64,000 nt of DNA from assembly GCA_020161795.1 (NCBI GenBank), contig JAIUOR010000015.1, positions 44,697 through 108,696 on the forward strand, in the 5' to 3' direction. The position numbers and the translations under genes are program-made. The stretch is from Actinomycetota bacterium (lineage in GTDB: Bacteria; Actinomycetota; Actinomycetes; Propionibacteriales; Propionibacteriaceae). Shown here piece after piece: positions 18,775-27,089 of this stretch. The notes beneath the pieces were generated by a model. That model was not told where the DNA came from and ran no database searches. It saw only the letters and a list, made by a program, of their open reading frames with translations. How positions within the stretch are numbered: position 1 is the first letter of the stretch; each line of letters begins with the position of its first letter.

Positions 18775-19701
18775 ATGGCGCTCGCCGGGCTGGAGGCGCT
18801 GGCCATCCGCCGGCCACCGCCCGGGCTGGCATACCCGCAGGTCCTCACCGACGAACCATGGACGGCGCAGACCCTCGTCAGGGGGCTGTTCGGGGCCGTG
18901 CTGGGGTTGCTGACCTTCTTCGCGCTCACGCCGGTGGTGGTGCAACTGGTGCTGCTCGCCGGCTGGAACCTCGCCGGACGGCCGGGCGACTTCGCCGGCT
19001 ACCACGCCGCCGGGCTGGCCTTCGAACTACCCATGGGAATGGTGGCCTCCCACCTCGGCCTGGCTGTGCTGCTGCCCACCGCGCTGGCGCTGGTGCTGGT
19101 GGTGCATCACGTCCATCCCCGCTGGCTGCACTCGGTGCGTCCCGGCTTTCGCTGGCGGTACGCGCTGGCGGCGCTGCTGATCGCCACGGTGGTGCTCAAC
19201 GCGGTGATGTTCCTCGGTGCCGCCGGCTGGGCCTGGGAACTGCGTCCGCAGCCCGACTTCGGCTGGTTCCTGCTGGTGATCCTGCTGACCTCGCCGTTGC
19301 AGGCTGCGGCGGAGGAGTACTTCTTCCGGGGGTACCTGCTGCAGGCGCTGCAGTCGGCCCTGCGGGCACCGTGGCTGGGAGTGGTCGCCTCGGCGCTGAT
19401 CTTCGCGCTCCTGCACGGGACGCAGAACCTGCCGCTGTTCCTGGATCGCTTCGGGTTCGGGCTGCTGGCGGGCTTCCTGGTGGCCCGCACCGGCGGGCTG
19501 GAGGCGGCCATCGCCGCGCACGTCGCCAACAACGTCTTCGCCTTCGTCTGGGCCGGGCTGACCACGTCCATCGCCGCGGTGAAGGCCACCCAGGTGATCG
19601 GCTGGCTGGATCTGGCCACCGATCTGCTGGGCTTCGGCCTGTTCGCGCTCGCCGCCATCTGGCTGGGCCGTCGCATGAAGCTGGCCACCACGACACCGTG
19701 A
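18775..19701 (+). CDS. CPBP family intramembrane metalloprotease (Abi/CAAX-like)
   Basis: A 308-residue membrane protein with about eight hydrophobic segments. The CPBP motifs are present in order: EEYFFRGYL (motif 1, near residue 181), FALLHGTQN (motif 2) and AAHVANNVFAF (motif 3), giving the Glu and His residues of the intramembrane active site. Bacterial members process or bind membrane substrates, often in bacteriocin self-immunity or envelope maintenance; the substrate is unknown. The ATG is 2 bp after the FAH stop, indicating cotranscription. Confidence 0.92.
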   Translation: MALAGLEALAIRRPPPGLAYPQVLTDEPWTAQTLVRGLFGAVLGLLTFFALTPVVVQLVLLAGWNLAGRPGDFAGYHAAGLAFELPMGMVASHLGLAVLLPTALALVLVVHHVHPRWLHSVRPGFRWRYALAALLIATVVLNAVMFLGAAGWAWELRPQPDFGWFLLVILLTSPLQAAAEEYFFRGYLLQALQSALRAPWLGVVASALIFALLHGTQNLPLFLDRFGFGLLAGFLVARTGGLEAAIAAHVANNVFAFVWAGLTTSIAAVKATQVIGWLDLATDLLGFGLFALAAIWLGRRMKLATTTP

Positions 19702-19831
19702 TCCTTGGCGGTTTTGTCCGGACGGTCGCGGTCTAGTAAAGTCGTCCCTCGCTGGCCCGACCGGCCAGCATCTCTCTGAGTAGGGCGTCACGGCCGTGAT
19801 CCGGCCGGGTCGCAACCGCTCGGAGAACAGA

Positions 19832-19903
19832 TGGGGTATGGGGTAATTGGCAGCCCGCCGGATTCTGGTTCCGTCAGTCTAGGTTCGAGTCCTAGTACCC
19901 CAG
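19832..19903 (+). tRNA. tRNA-Gln (CTG)
   Basis: The acceptor TGGGGTA pairs with TACCCCA (19896-19902), followed by discriminator G at 19903. The D-arm is GGG/CCC, the anticodon loop TTCTGGT has CTG, and the T-arm CTAGG-TTCGAGT-CCTAG is perfect. The outermost anticodon-stem pair is a C-U mismatch. The 3' CCA is not encoded. Confidence 0.95.
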
Positions 19904-19968
19904 CGCTGCGGGATTCGCCGCCGCTGGATGCGGTTTGGTAGATTGCGCAGGTCGCGTGAGCGACACCT

Positions 19969-20044
19969 GGCCCCGTTGTGTAGCGGCCTAGCACGCCGCC
20001 CTCTCAAGGCGGTAGCGGGGGTTCGAATCCCCTCGGGGCTACCA
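19969..20044 (+). tRNA. tRNA-Glu (CTC)
   Basis: The acceptor GGCCCCG pairs with CGGGGCT, discriminator A is at 20041, and CCA is encoded at 20042-20044. The anticodon stem CCGCC/GGCGG holds loop CTCTCAA with anticodon CTC. The T-arm GGGGG-TTCGAAT-CCCCT is typical. It lies 65 bp after tRNA-Gln and is followed at once by a terminator. Confidence 0.96.
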
Positions 20045-20049
20045 GGTCC

Positions 20050-20083
20050 AGCCCCTAGCCGGAGTCCCGGCTAGGGGCTGTTT
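20050..20083 (+). terminator. Terminator after tRNA-Glu
   Basis: AGCCCCTAGCCGG (20050-20062), loop AGTC, perfect 13-bp complement at 20067-20079, then GTTT. It starts 6 nt after the tRNA. Confidence 0.85.
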
Positions 20084-20148
20084 CGCGTCCGCGAAGATCG
20101 CGTGGTGCGTTCGCGTGACATCGGGTCCCTGGCGGACACTACTGAAGT

Positions 20149-20709
20149 GTGAGGACTCGGGCGGCGTCGGGCGGCGGTGGCCTGGACGAGCGTGCGTTCC
20201 GTGACCTCTTCGCCCGGACGTCGGTGCGGGTCCGGGCCTATGTGCGCCGGCATTGCGCCGAGGCCGACTGCGACGACGTGCTCTCCGAGGTGTACCTGGT
20301 CGCCTGGCGTCGGTTCGCCGAGCTGCCCGAGGACCCGCTGCCGTGGCTGCTGGGGACGGCCCGGAAGGTGCTGGCGAACCACTGGCGCAGCCGGGATCGT
20401 CGCGACCGGCTGACCGCCGAGCTGCAGGGCATCGACCACCTGGCGGTTGAGCCGGACGCGGCCGATCGGGCGATCGACCGGACGGCGATGCTCGAGGCCG
20501 TGGCCGCGCTCGGGCCGGATGACCGCGAGTTGTTGCTGCTGGTCGGCTGGGACGGGCTGAACACCGCCGGCGTCGCCGCCGTGCTGGGGTGCTCGGCCGG
20601 TGCGGCCCGAATGCGGCTGAACCGGGCCCGGCAGCGGCTCGAGGAGCAGCTGGCCGAGGCCGGCGCTCCGCCGTTCCTTCGACGGACCCCCGCTGAGGAG
20701 GGGAACTGA
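20149..20709 (+). CDS. ECF-type RNA polymerase sigma factor
   Basis: A 186-residue protein with the two ECF regions. Region 2 (about residues 17-75) contains DDVLSEVYLVAWRRFAELP and PLPWLLGTARKVLANHWR. Region 4 (about 120-170) contains LGPDDRELLLLVGWDGLNTAGVAAVLGCSAGAARMRLNRARQRL, a sigma-70 helix-turn-helix. It starts with GTG at 20149. The next gene begins 1 bp after its stop and encodes a single-pass membrane protein, the usual place of an anti-sigma factor. What triggers it is unknown. Confidence 0.9.
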   Translation: MRTRAASGGGGLDERAFRDLFARTSVRVRAYVRRHCAEADCDDVLSEVYLVAWRRFAELPEDPLPWLLGTARKVLANHWRSRDRRDRLTAELQGIDHLAVEPDAADRAIDRTAMLEAVAALGPDDRELLLLVGWDGLNTAGVAAVLGCSAGAARMRLNRARQRLEEQLAEAGAPPFLRRTPAEEGN

Positions 20710-20710
20710 C

Positions 20711-21829
20711 ATGGTGACCCGTACTGACGAACCTGACGCGCTGGACATCCTGGCCGGCATGAAGCCGGATCTGGACGCAGTGGACCGGTCATGGCCGGCC
20801 GCGCAGCGCGACGCGATCATCGACCGGGCCTTCTCCGGCGCCGGGGTGAAGCTACGCTCGCGGGCGTCGCGATGGCTCGGTGCCGGTGTGGCGGCGGCCG
20901 CGATCGCGGCGGCGGCCTTCCTGCTCGTCCCGGCCGCGCTGGGCCCCGGCCTTCCGGCGGTGCCGGCCCCCGGGAGCACGCCCGGCCAGGAGTGGACGCC
21001 CCCGGCCCCGGACCGGGAGGAGAGCGCGACCCTTCGCTTCGACCGCTACGACCCCTCCGACCTGACCTATGGCTCGATCCGGGCCAGGCTCTACAGCGTC
21101 GACGGCACCCTGGGCCTCGACGTCGATGCGGCCAGGGCCGACGGCACCGACTACCTGCGGGCCTCCTACACGGTCGACGGAGAAGGGTTCTGGTCGAGTG
21201 AGGTCTCCTCGGGGCTCGCGCTCGCGCTGGTTCCGGGGCGGCCCGAATCCGTGATCTCCCTGGACTATCTCGGCGACCGGGTCGACAGCCACGAGTTCGG
21301 GGAGTTCGGGCGCACGCTGGTCGCCATCCAGACCGGCCAGGCCGACGGCCCGCTTGTGGGCCTGATCTGGCAGGGCGCCGACGGCGTCGTCCACAACAGC
21401 TTCGATCGGGTGGTGCCCAGCGCCGACCTCGACTACCCGGCCGGCCAGGGTGCGCCGGCGGGCACCGTGACGGTGTTCCTCGACGAGCGCCTGGGGGTGT
21501 GGGGTTACATCGAGAGGATGAACGACGATCGGCGCGCGCTGCCCCTGAGCACCGCTCCGGTCGGCTCGATCTACAACCTCAGCGCCACCTCCGAAGGCGA
21601 GTACTACTACGACAATCACGTCATCGGCCTGCTGCCACCGGGCGGCACAGACCCCGTACTGGTCTTCACCCAGGACGGAGTCCACCAGACCTCGGCTGCC
21701 CTGGGCGGCACCGGCCAGATCGTCTTCCTCGCGGTCGCCGAGGGGATCAAGCAGGGGCAACCGCTGATCGAGTCGGTGGCCTACACCGACGCTGCCGGGA
21801 AGCGCGTCAGCTACGACCCTGCGGAATGA
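20711..21829 (+). CDS. Single-pass membrane protein, putative anti-sigma partner
   Basis: A 372-residue protein with a cytoplasmic N-terminus (residues 1-55), one membrane segment (about 56-77, Ala-rich), a Pro-rich linker, and a large extracytoplasmic region of about 270 residues rich in Asp, Gly and aromatic residues. The N-terminus MVTRTDEPDALDILAGMKPDLDAVDRSW resembles the short N-terminal regions of sigma-linked membrane proteins in actinobacteria. It shows no clear ZAS zinc motif. Regulation of the sigma factor is inferred from the 1-bp spacing, not from a motif. I do not recognise the outer domain. Confidence 0.7.
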   Translation: MVTRTDEPDALDILAGMKPDLDAVDRSWPAAQRDAIIDRAFSGAGVKLRSRASRWLGAGVAAAAIAAAAFLLVPAALGPGLPAVPAPGSTPGQEWTPPAPDREESATLRFDRYDPSDLTYGSIRARLYSVDGTLGLDVDAARADGTDYLRASYTVDGEGFWSSEVSSGLALALVPGRPESVISLDYLGDRVDSHEFGEFGRTLVAIQTGQADGPLVGLIWQGADGVVHNSFDRVVPSADLDYPAGQGAPAGTVTVFLDERLGVWGYIERMNDDRRALPLSTAPVGSIYNLSATSEGEYYYDNHVIGLLPPGGTDPVLVFTQDGVHQTSAALGGTGQIVFLAVAEGIKQGQPLIESVAYTDAAGKRVSYDPAE

Positions 21830-21884
21830 GGCGAACCGCGCCGGCGAGGTGGCGCCGTGGAGCGCCAACTAGAATCGACTGCCA

Positions 21885-23177
21885 GTGGACGGGGGTGCCA
21901 TGGCGAGTGACGACGCTGCGCGGTCCGACGGTGTGCGCGAGGCCGAGTTGTCGCCGGTCCCGGCCAACGCAGAGCCGCCGGACTGGCCGGTGTGGCCGCC
22001 TGCCGAGGGCGGATCCGATTCCGTCTGGCCCGCCTACGACACGGAAGCCGGCCGGGTCGACCGCGTCGGTGACACTGCCCCGGGGATGGCTCCGCGGCGT
22101 TCGAAAGCGGCCGTGGTGGCGATCGTGGCGACGAGCGCCGTGGTGGCGGTCGCGGGGGCCGGCGTGATCTGGTCACAGCATCCGCCGACGCCCGAACCCG
22201 CACCGGTGCCACGTGTGCAGACCGTTCCGAAGCCGCTGGCAGGGCCGCAGTGGATGGTGGACGACCTGCCGGCGGCGACAGGGCTGGTCAGGGTCGAGGT
22301 CACCGCCTCGGTCGAGGCCGACGGCATCGTCATGACCGACGACGGTCTGGTCGCGACGAGCCTGGCGCGGGTGGTTGGGCTGGGCGGCGGTGACGCGATG
22401 GTCAACAAGGTCGAGCTGAACGTGGTGCTCGACGGCGGCTTGCCGATGCGTGCCGAGATCATCGGGTTCGACGCGGCGAAGGATGTCGCGGTGCTGCGCG
22501 TCCCGGGCTTCACGCCGTCCAGCGTGGCCAGCATCGGCACGCCGGTGGAGAAGGGCGACGCGTTGACCCTGCTCGACGACCAGGGCGAGGGTCTTCCGGT
22601 TGCGGGGCTGCCGATCACGGTCACCGCGACGGACCAGCCGTGCTGGCGAGGCGGGGCGGCCATGATCAGTCGTCCGCAGGGCTTCCAGTTCACGGTTCCC
22701 ATCGACGCGGGCGAGCCCGGCGGCGCGATCGCCCGGGCCGACGGCAGCGTCGTGGGCATGTACTACGGCGGCGACAGTGAGGACGCCCACTGTGGGGTTC
22801 CGATCGAGGAGGTGGCGGCCGTCGTCAGGGACGTGGCCGCCGGCGAGGAGACCGCGACGACCCGGGTCGGCCAGCCCGGGGGCCTGGGCCTCCAGCTGAT
22901 CGACCCCGGTGTCTACGGCGACGGCGGCTCCTACCCCCTGGTCGCCTCGGGTGAGGCCATCGGCGCCTTCGCCGACACCGCCGGGCTGAAGCCGGGCGAT
23001 CTGCTGACCCGGATCGGCGACACGTCCCTGCACAGGGAGGATCTGACCACGCTTGGCCCGGAGGGAGTGATCCGTTCGCTGGAGCCCGGGCAGCAGGTGA
23101 CGATCGAGTGGCTGTCGGACGGCGCCCCTCGCCGGGCGACGATCGAGGTCGGGGTCGGAGCCCAGCCCAATGGCTGA
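21885..23177 (+). CDS. Membrane-anchored HtrA-like pseudoprotease with PDZ domain
   Basis: A 430-residue protein (ATG at 21900 is an alternative start). It has a cytoplasmic acidic N-terminus, a membrane segment (74-95), a trypsin-fold region (about 135-315) and a C-terminal PDZ domain (about 333-425, GLKPGDLLTRIGDT). The fold is recognisable from GIVMTDDGLVATS, DAAKDVAVLRV and AIARADGSVVGMYYGG. The usual catalytic His position reads ARVV (Arg162) and the catalytic Ser position reads GEPGG (Pro278); only Asp200 remains. Cys253 and Cys303 are conserved with the next protein and may form a disulfide. A binding or sensing role is more likely than proteolysis. Confidence 0.82.
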   Translation: MDGGAMASDDAARSDGVREAELSPVPANAEPPDWPVWPPAEGGSDSVWPAYDTEAGRVDRVGDTAPGMAPRRSKAAVVAIVATSAVVAVAGAGVIWSQHPPTPEPAPVPRVQTVPKPLAGPQWMVDDLPAATGLVRVEVTASVEADGIVMTDDGLVATSLARVVGLGGGDAMVNKVELNVVLDGGLPMRAEIIGFDAAKDVAVLRVPGFTPSSVASIGTPVEKGDALTLLDDQGEGLPVAGLPITVTATDQPCWRGGAAMISRPQGFQFTVPIDAGEPGGAIARADGSVVGMYYGGDSEDAHCGVPIEEVAAVVRDVAAGEETATTRVGQPGGLGLQLIDPGVYGDGGSYPLVASGEAIGAFADTAGLKPGDLLTRIGDTSLHREDLTTLGPEGVIRSLEPGQQVTIEWLSDGAPRRATIEVGVGAQPNG

Positions 23178-23976
23178 TCAGCGCGGTCGCGAGCCCTCGT
23201 TCGACGAGCCGTCCTGGCAGGTCTACGACGGCAGACCGGAGCCCATGTCGGACGGCGTCTCACCGCTGCCCGCGCCCGCTCCGCGGCCTTCTCGCTGGCC
23301 CTGGGCAGTGGCCGGCGTCGCGGTGGCGACCGCGACCGCTGTGGTGGCCGTTGCCGCTGCCACGTCCACCGGCTCTGGCCCCGGGCTACGTCCGAATGCC
23401 GTCGTGGCGCCTGCCACCTGGCAGCGGGTGGACGAGTCGCTGACCTCGGGAGTCGTGATCGTGATCGGTGGAGCGGAGGCGGACGGCATCGTCCTGACCT
23501 CGACCGGCCTCGTCGCGACGAGCCACTCGCGCATCATGGGCGACCTGCGGCCACCGGAGGACTTCGGGCTGGCCATCGACGGGCCGGCGACGATCGTCGC
23601 GGCCGACGAGAACTCCGACATCGCCATCCTGCGCGATCCGAGTTTCGTCCCGGCGAGTATCGCCAGGCCGGGGACTCCCGTCCGGGCGGGGGAGACGCTC
23701 ACCTTGCTCGACGTCCAGGGCGGAGGGCTGCCGATCGTCGGCATCGGGGTGACGGTGACGGCAACCGACCAGGTCTGTTCCCGGGCCGGGTCGACCGCCC
23801 GTCCGACCGGATTCCAGTTCTCGCTCGAGGTGGCGACAGCGGAGCCCGGCGCGGCACTGGTCCGCTCCGACGGGACGGTGGTCGGCATGTACTACGGCGG
23901 GAACGAGGCCGCCCAGCATTGCGCCATCCCGATCGCCGATGTCCTGAAGGTGGCGTCGCTGGCCGCGGACGGCTGA
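23170..23976 (+). CDS. Second membrane-anchored HtrA-like pseudoprotease, without PDZ
   Basis: A 268-residue paralogue of the preceding protein. It has a membrane segment (43-64) and a protease-like domain (about 92-262) with the same blocks GIVLTSTGLVATS, DENSDIAILR, TVTATDQVC, TGFQFSLEVATAEPGAAL and GTVVGMYYGG. The His position is Arg121 and the Ser position Pro226 (AEPGA); Asp150 is kept. Cys203 and Cys251 match the paralogue. There is no PDZ domain. It overlaps the upstream gene by 8 nt, so the pair is cotranslated. It looks like a duplication inside a sigma-factor operon followed by loss of PDZ. Confidence 0.8.
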   Translation: MADQRGREPSFDEPSWQVYDGRPEPMSDGVSPLPAPAPRPSRWPWAVAGVAVATATAVVAVAAATSTGSGPGLRPNAVVAPATWQRVDESLTSGVVIVIGGAEADGIVLTSTGLVATSHSRIMGDLRPPEDFGLAIDGPATIVAADENSDIAILRDPSFVPASIARPGTPVRAGETLTLLDVQGGGLPIVGIGVTVTATDQVCSRAGSTARPTGFQFSLEVATAEPGAALVRSDGTVVGMYYGGNEAAQHCAIPIADVLKVASLAADG

Positions 23977-24035
23977 CTCCCGAACACGGAGTCGTCCGGA
24001 TTTGTCGTTCGTCAGCCGTGAGTTGGAGCCCGAGA

Positions 24036-24071
24036 CTATCGTTTGTCGATAGAGTCATATCGACTATCGAT
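24036..24071 (+). promoter_or_regulatory. Tandem TCGATAG palindromes, likely operator of the DUF2975/XRE pair
   Basis: CTATCG-TTTGT-CGATAG (24036-24052) is a perfect inverted repeat, and ATCGA-CTA-TCGAT (24059-24071) a second. Both are built from the same TCGATAG element and lie just upstream of a membrane protein and a small Cro/CI-type regulator. Autoregulation is the natural reading. Confidence 0.6.
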
Positions 24072-24087
24072 GGTCAAGGAGGACGTG

Positions 24088-24567
24088 ATGGGACGGGCGA
24101 CGATCGTGACGCTGCGGGTGCTGCTGGTGATGATCATGCTGGGCGGGCTGGTCGCGCAGCTGTGGTTCTTCCCGACCCTGGCCGAAGAGCTCGCGCGCAT
24201 CTGGCCCGAGCTGAGCTGGCTGCGCTGGCCGATGCTGATCGCGGTGATCCTGATCATCCTGGGCGTCCAGGTCGCACTGGCCGCGATCTGGGTGTTGCTG
24301 TCGATGGTCGAGCGCGACAGCGTGTTCTCGGCCGAGGCGTTCCGCTGGGTGGATGTGATCATCGTGGCCGCGATCGTCGACACCCTGCTGGTGCTGGGGA
24401 TCTTCGTGGTGCTCTCCTACGGTGCGAAGGCGAATCCGCCCGGGCTCGCGCTGGCGCAGCTCGCGCTGATCGTGTGCGGAGTGGCCTTCGCCCTGCTGAT
24501 GAGCGTGATGAGGGGCCTGCTGTGGAAGGCCTCCAACCTGACCGCCGAACTGAGCGAGGTGATCTGA
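24088..24567 (+). CDS. DUF2975 membrane protein
   Basis: A 160-residue protein with four membrane helices: residues about 6-28, 45-68, 85-110 and 115-140. The pattern of four helices with a short polar link VERDSVFSAEAFRWVD after helix 2 is typical of DUF2975 (YoaS-like) proteins, which occur with a small XRE regulator. AAGGAGG lies 5 nt before the ATG at 24088, one of the few classical ribosome binding sites here. It overlaps the regulator by 1 nt. Function is unknown. Confidence 0.85.
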   Translation: MGRATIVTLRVLLVMIMLGGLVAQLWFFPTLAEELARIWPELSWLRWPMLIAVILIILGVQVALAAIWVLLSMVERDSVFSAEAFRWVDVIIVAAIVDTLLVLGIFVVLSYGAKANPPGLALAQLALIVCGVAFALLMSVMRGLLWKASNLTAELSEVI

Positions 24568-24794
24568 TGGCGATCCTGGTGAACCTCGACCTGGAGCTCG
24601 TCCGTCGCCGGATCACGCTGACCGAGCTGGCAGAGCGGGTCGGCATCACCCCGGTCAACCTGTCGGTGCTGAAGAACAACCGGGCCAAGGCGATCCGCTT
24701 CTCCACCCTGGACGCGATCTGCCGCGAACTCGGCTGCCAGCCGGCCGACATCCTCGTCCGCGTTCCCGACGACATCGCTGCCGAGGCCGACTGA
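24567..24794 (+). CDS. Small XRE/Cro-CI family regulator (YozG-like)
   Basis: A 75-residue protein that is almost only a helix-turn-helix: RRRITLTELAERVGITPVNLSVLKNNRAKAIRFS, then LDAICRELGCQPADILVRV. It matches the YozG-type regulators that pair with DUF2975 proteins. The start codon overlaps the upstream stop (TGATG). It probably binds the TCGATAG palindromes at 24036-24071. Its effector is unknown. Confidence 0.9.
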   Translation: MAILVNLDLELVRRRITLTELAERVGITPVNLSVLKNNRAKAIRFSTLDAICRELGCQPADILVRVPDDIAAEAD

Positions 24795-24912
24795 CGCCGA
24801 TCCTGCCGGTCGTGCGAAAGGAAGCACGACAACGGTAGGGTCGAATACTGGTGTGCCGGGAAGTCTGGTCGGCGAGGCGTCTCAGGACGTCCGGATCGCA
24901 GAGGAGGCCACC

Positions 24913-26163
24913 ATGACCGCTGAATCGCCGTCTGTGCTGCGGCGGCTGAGCCGGTTCGTCACCCGCGAATCCACCGGCGGGGTGCTGCTGCTGGTCGCGG
25001 CGGCACTCGCGCTGCTGCTGGCCAACTCCCCGCTCCGGGACTTCTATGTCGCGCTGTCCGGGTTTCGTCTCGGACCGGAGGTGCTCGGCCTGCACCTGCC
25101 GCTGTCGGCGTGGGCCGCGGACGGGCTGCTGGCGGTGTTCTTCTTCGTGGTGGGCGTCGAACTCAAGCACGAGCTGTTCGTGGGGAGTCTTCGGCAGCCG
25201 AAGGAGGCGGCGGTTCCGGTGCTCGCCGCGGTGGGCGGAATGGTGGTTCCGGCGCTGTTGTTCGTGGGGCTGCTGGTGATAGCGGGTGACCCCGGCGGAC
25301 TGGCCGGCTGGGCGATTCCGACGGCGACCGACATCGCCTTCGCCCTCGCCGTCCTCGCCCTCTTCGGGCGCGGCCTGCCGAGGGCGCTGCGCACCTTCCT
25401 GCTCACCCTGGCCGTGGTGGACGACCTGCTGGCGATCATCGTGATCGCGGCCTTCTACACCGCGTCGATCCATCCGTTGTCGCTGTTCGCCTCGATCGCG
25501 GCGGTGGCGGTCTTCGGTCTGCTGGCACGCGCCAGAAGGCCGCGATGGTGGCTGCTGATCCCGGTGGCCATGGTCGCCTGGGCCTTCCTGCACGCTGCCG
25601 GCATCCACGCCACGATCGCCGGGGTGGCGCTCGGGTTCACCGTCCCCGCCCACGTCCTCCACGGCGAGGCCGACCCGCGCACCCGGCTGTGGGACGGAGC
25701 GGTGCGGCCGTTCTCAGCCGGCTTCGCGTTGCCGGTGTTCGCCTTCTTCGCCGCCGGGGTGACGCTGACCGGAGGGCCGGAGCCGGTGGTCGGTCAGCCG
25801 GTGTTCGTCGCCGCCCTGGTCGGTCTGGTGGCCGGGAAGCTGATCGGCGTGCTGGGCACCACCGCGCTGGTCACCCGGTTCACGCCCTTCCGGCTGCCGG
25901 ATGCGATCGGGTTGCGCGACCTGCTGCCGATCGGCCTGCTGTGCGGGATCGGCTTCACCGTCTCGCTGCTGATCACCGAGCTGTCGTTCGAGGACGGGCC
26001 CCACTTCCGGGCGGCCAAGGCCGGCATCCTGGCGGGCAGCCTGATCGCCGCGCTGCTGGGTGCCGCCCTCCTGCGCTGGGATGCGCGGAGGGCGCGCGGC
26101 GCCGACATGAATCGCGACGACATCCCCGATCGCGACACCGGCCGGATCGGCGACGCCGAGTAG
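24913..26163 (+). CDS. nhaA: Na+/H+ antiporter NhaA
   Basis: A 416-residue integral membrane protein with about 12 helices. NSPLRDFY, ADGLLAVFFFVVGVELKHE, the discontinuous helix region PTATDIAFALAVLALFGRGLP, and the ion-binding Asp pair in LAVVDDLLAIIVIAAFY are NhaA signatures. It exchanges sodium for protons in pH and salt homeostasis. The ATG at 24913 follows AGGAGG at 6 nt. The C-terminus carries an extra 25-residue charged tail. It converges on the HAD gene. Confidence 0.95.
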   Translation: MTAESPSVLRRLSRFVTRESTGGVLLLVAAALALLLANSPLRDFYVALSGFRLGPEVLGLHLPLSAWAADGLLAVFFFVVGVELKHELFVGSLRQPKEAAVPVLAAVGGMVVPALLFVGLLVIAGDPGGLAGWAIPTATDIAFALAVLALFGRGLPRALRTFLLTLAVVDDLLAIIVIAAFYTASIHPLSLFASIAAVAVFGLLARARRPRWWLLIPVAMVAWAFLHAAGIHATIAGVALGFTVPAHVLHGEADPRTRLWDGAVRPFSAGFALPVFAFFAAGVTLTGGPEPVVGQPVFVAALVGLVAGKLIGVLGTTALVTRFTPFRLPDAIGLRDLLPIGLLCGIGFTVSLLITELSFEDGPHFRAAKAGILAGSLIAALLGAALLRWDARRARGADMNRDDIPDRDTGRIGDAE

Positions 26164-26182
26164 CGCACCCGGCGACCCGCCG

Positions 26183-26983
26183 TCAGGCGGGGATGAGCTC
26201 GTCCAGCACCTCCAGCACGCCATCGGCGGTATTGGGCGGCGCAATGCGGACGGCCGCGTCCAGGACGGCGGGACGGGCATTGCTCATCGCCACGGGTAGG
26301 CCAACCTCCCGCAGCATCTCCAGGTCATTGTGGTTGTCGCCGAAGGCGACCGCATCGGCCAGGTCGATTCCCCACCGCTCGGCCAGGCGGCGCAGTCCGT
26401 CCGCCTTGTCGTGGTGCGGGACGTTGAGATCCACGTCCTCGGGCCCGGAGACGACGGGAGTGAGCCGGCCGGCGAAGACCGCGTCGAGCTCGTGGGCCAC
26501 TGTGATCGGGTCGGCCACGCGTAGCGCGGCCTTCACCAGGTCGTCGGCGATCGTCGTCATGTCGTCCACGACCTCGTGCCGGTGGAAGTACATCCGGGCC
26601 CACCGCAGATCGTCCGGGCTCAGCCACGAGGGGCTGGCCGCGCCAGCCGCCGCCGACGCCAGGTAGGGGAGGCGGCGCTCGTCCAGCGTGGCGATCATCG
26701 TGCGGGCCACCTCGGGCCGGAGTTCTGGTGCGAAGAACGGGTGCTCGTCGCCGACGTCGTAGACGAAGTGACCGTTCTCGGCGGCGTAGGCGACCTCGTC
26801 CTCCGGTTCGAAGAACGACCGGAGCTGCCAGTACTGGTTGCCGCTGGCCACCACGAACCTGATGCCGGCCGCGCGCATGCGCTGCCGCAGCCGGAGAAAG
26901 CGCTCCCGGTCGTAGGTCATGTCCGGCCGTAGGAAGGTGCCGTCCATGTCGACGGCCACCAGGCGCACCTGCACGAGTCTCAC
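26183..26983 (-). CDS. HAD-superfamily phosphatase, Cof type
   Basis: A 266-residue HAD hydrolase of the C2b cap (Cof/YidA) group. Motif I is VAVDMDGTFL, motif II is VVASGNQYW, the motif III lysine is in HHDKADGL, and motif IV is AVAFGDNHNDLEML. These Mg-dependent enzymes dephosphorylate sugar phosphates, nucleotides or flavin precursors; the substrate is unknown. I chose the GTG at 26983 because AGGAAG lies 5 nt upstream; a GTG/ATG-type start at 27013 would add ten residues. It is divergent from the MFS gene. Confidence 0.9.
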   Translation of the reverse strand: MRLVQVRLVAVDMDGTFLRPDMTYDRERFLRLRQRMRAAGIRFVVASGNQYWQLRSFFEPEDEVAYAAENGHFVYDVGDEHPFFAPELRPEVARTMIATLDERRLPYLASAAAGAASPSWLSPDDLRWARMYFHRHEVVDDMTTIADDLVKAALRVADPITVAHELDAVFAGRLTPVVSGPEDVDLNVPHHDKADGLRRLAERWGIDLADAVAFGDNHNDLEMLREVGLPVAMSNARPAVLDAAVRIAPPNTADGVLEVLDELIPA

Positions 26984-27089
26984 CGGTCTTCCTGTGGGGT
27001 TCTGGGGTCTCAAACATCCTAGCCAGTGCGCCCGCCGCCGGTCGGGGGGCTACGGTACGTGCCGGACGGCCGAAACCGGAAGGACAGGG

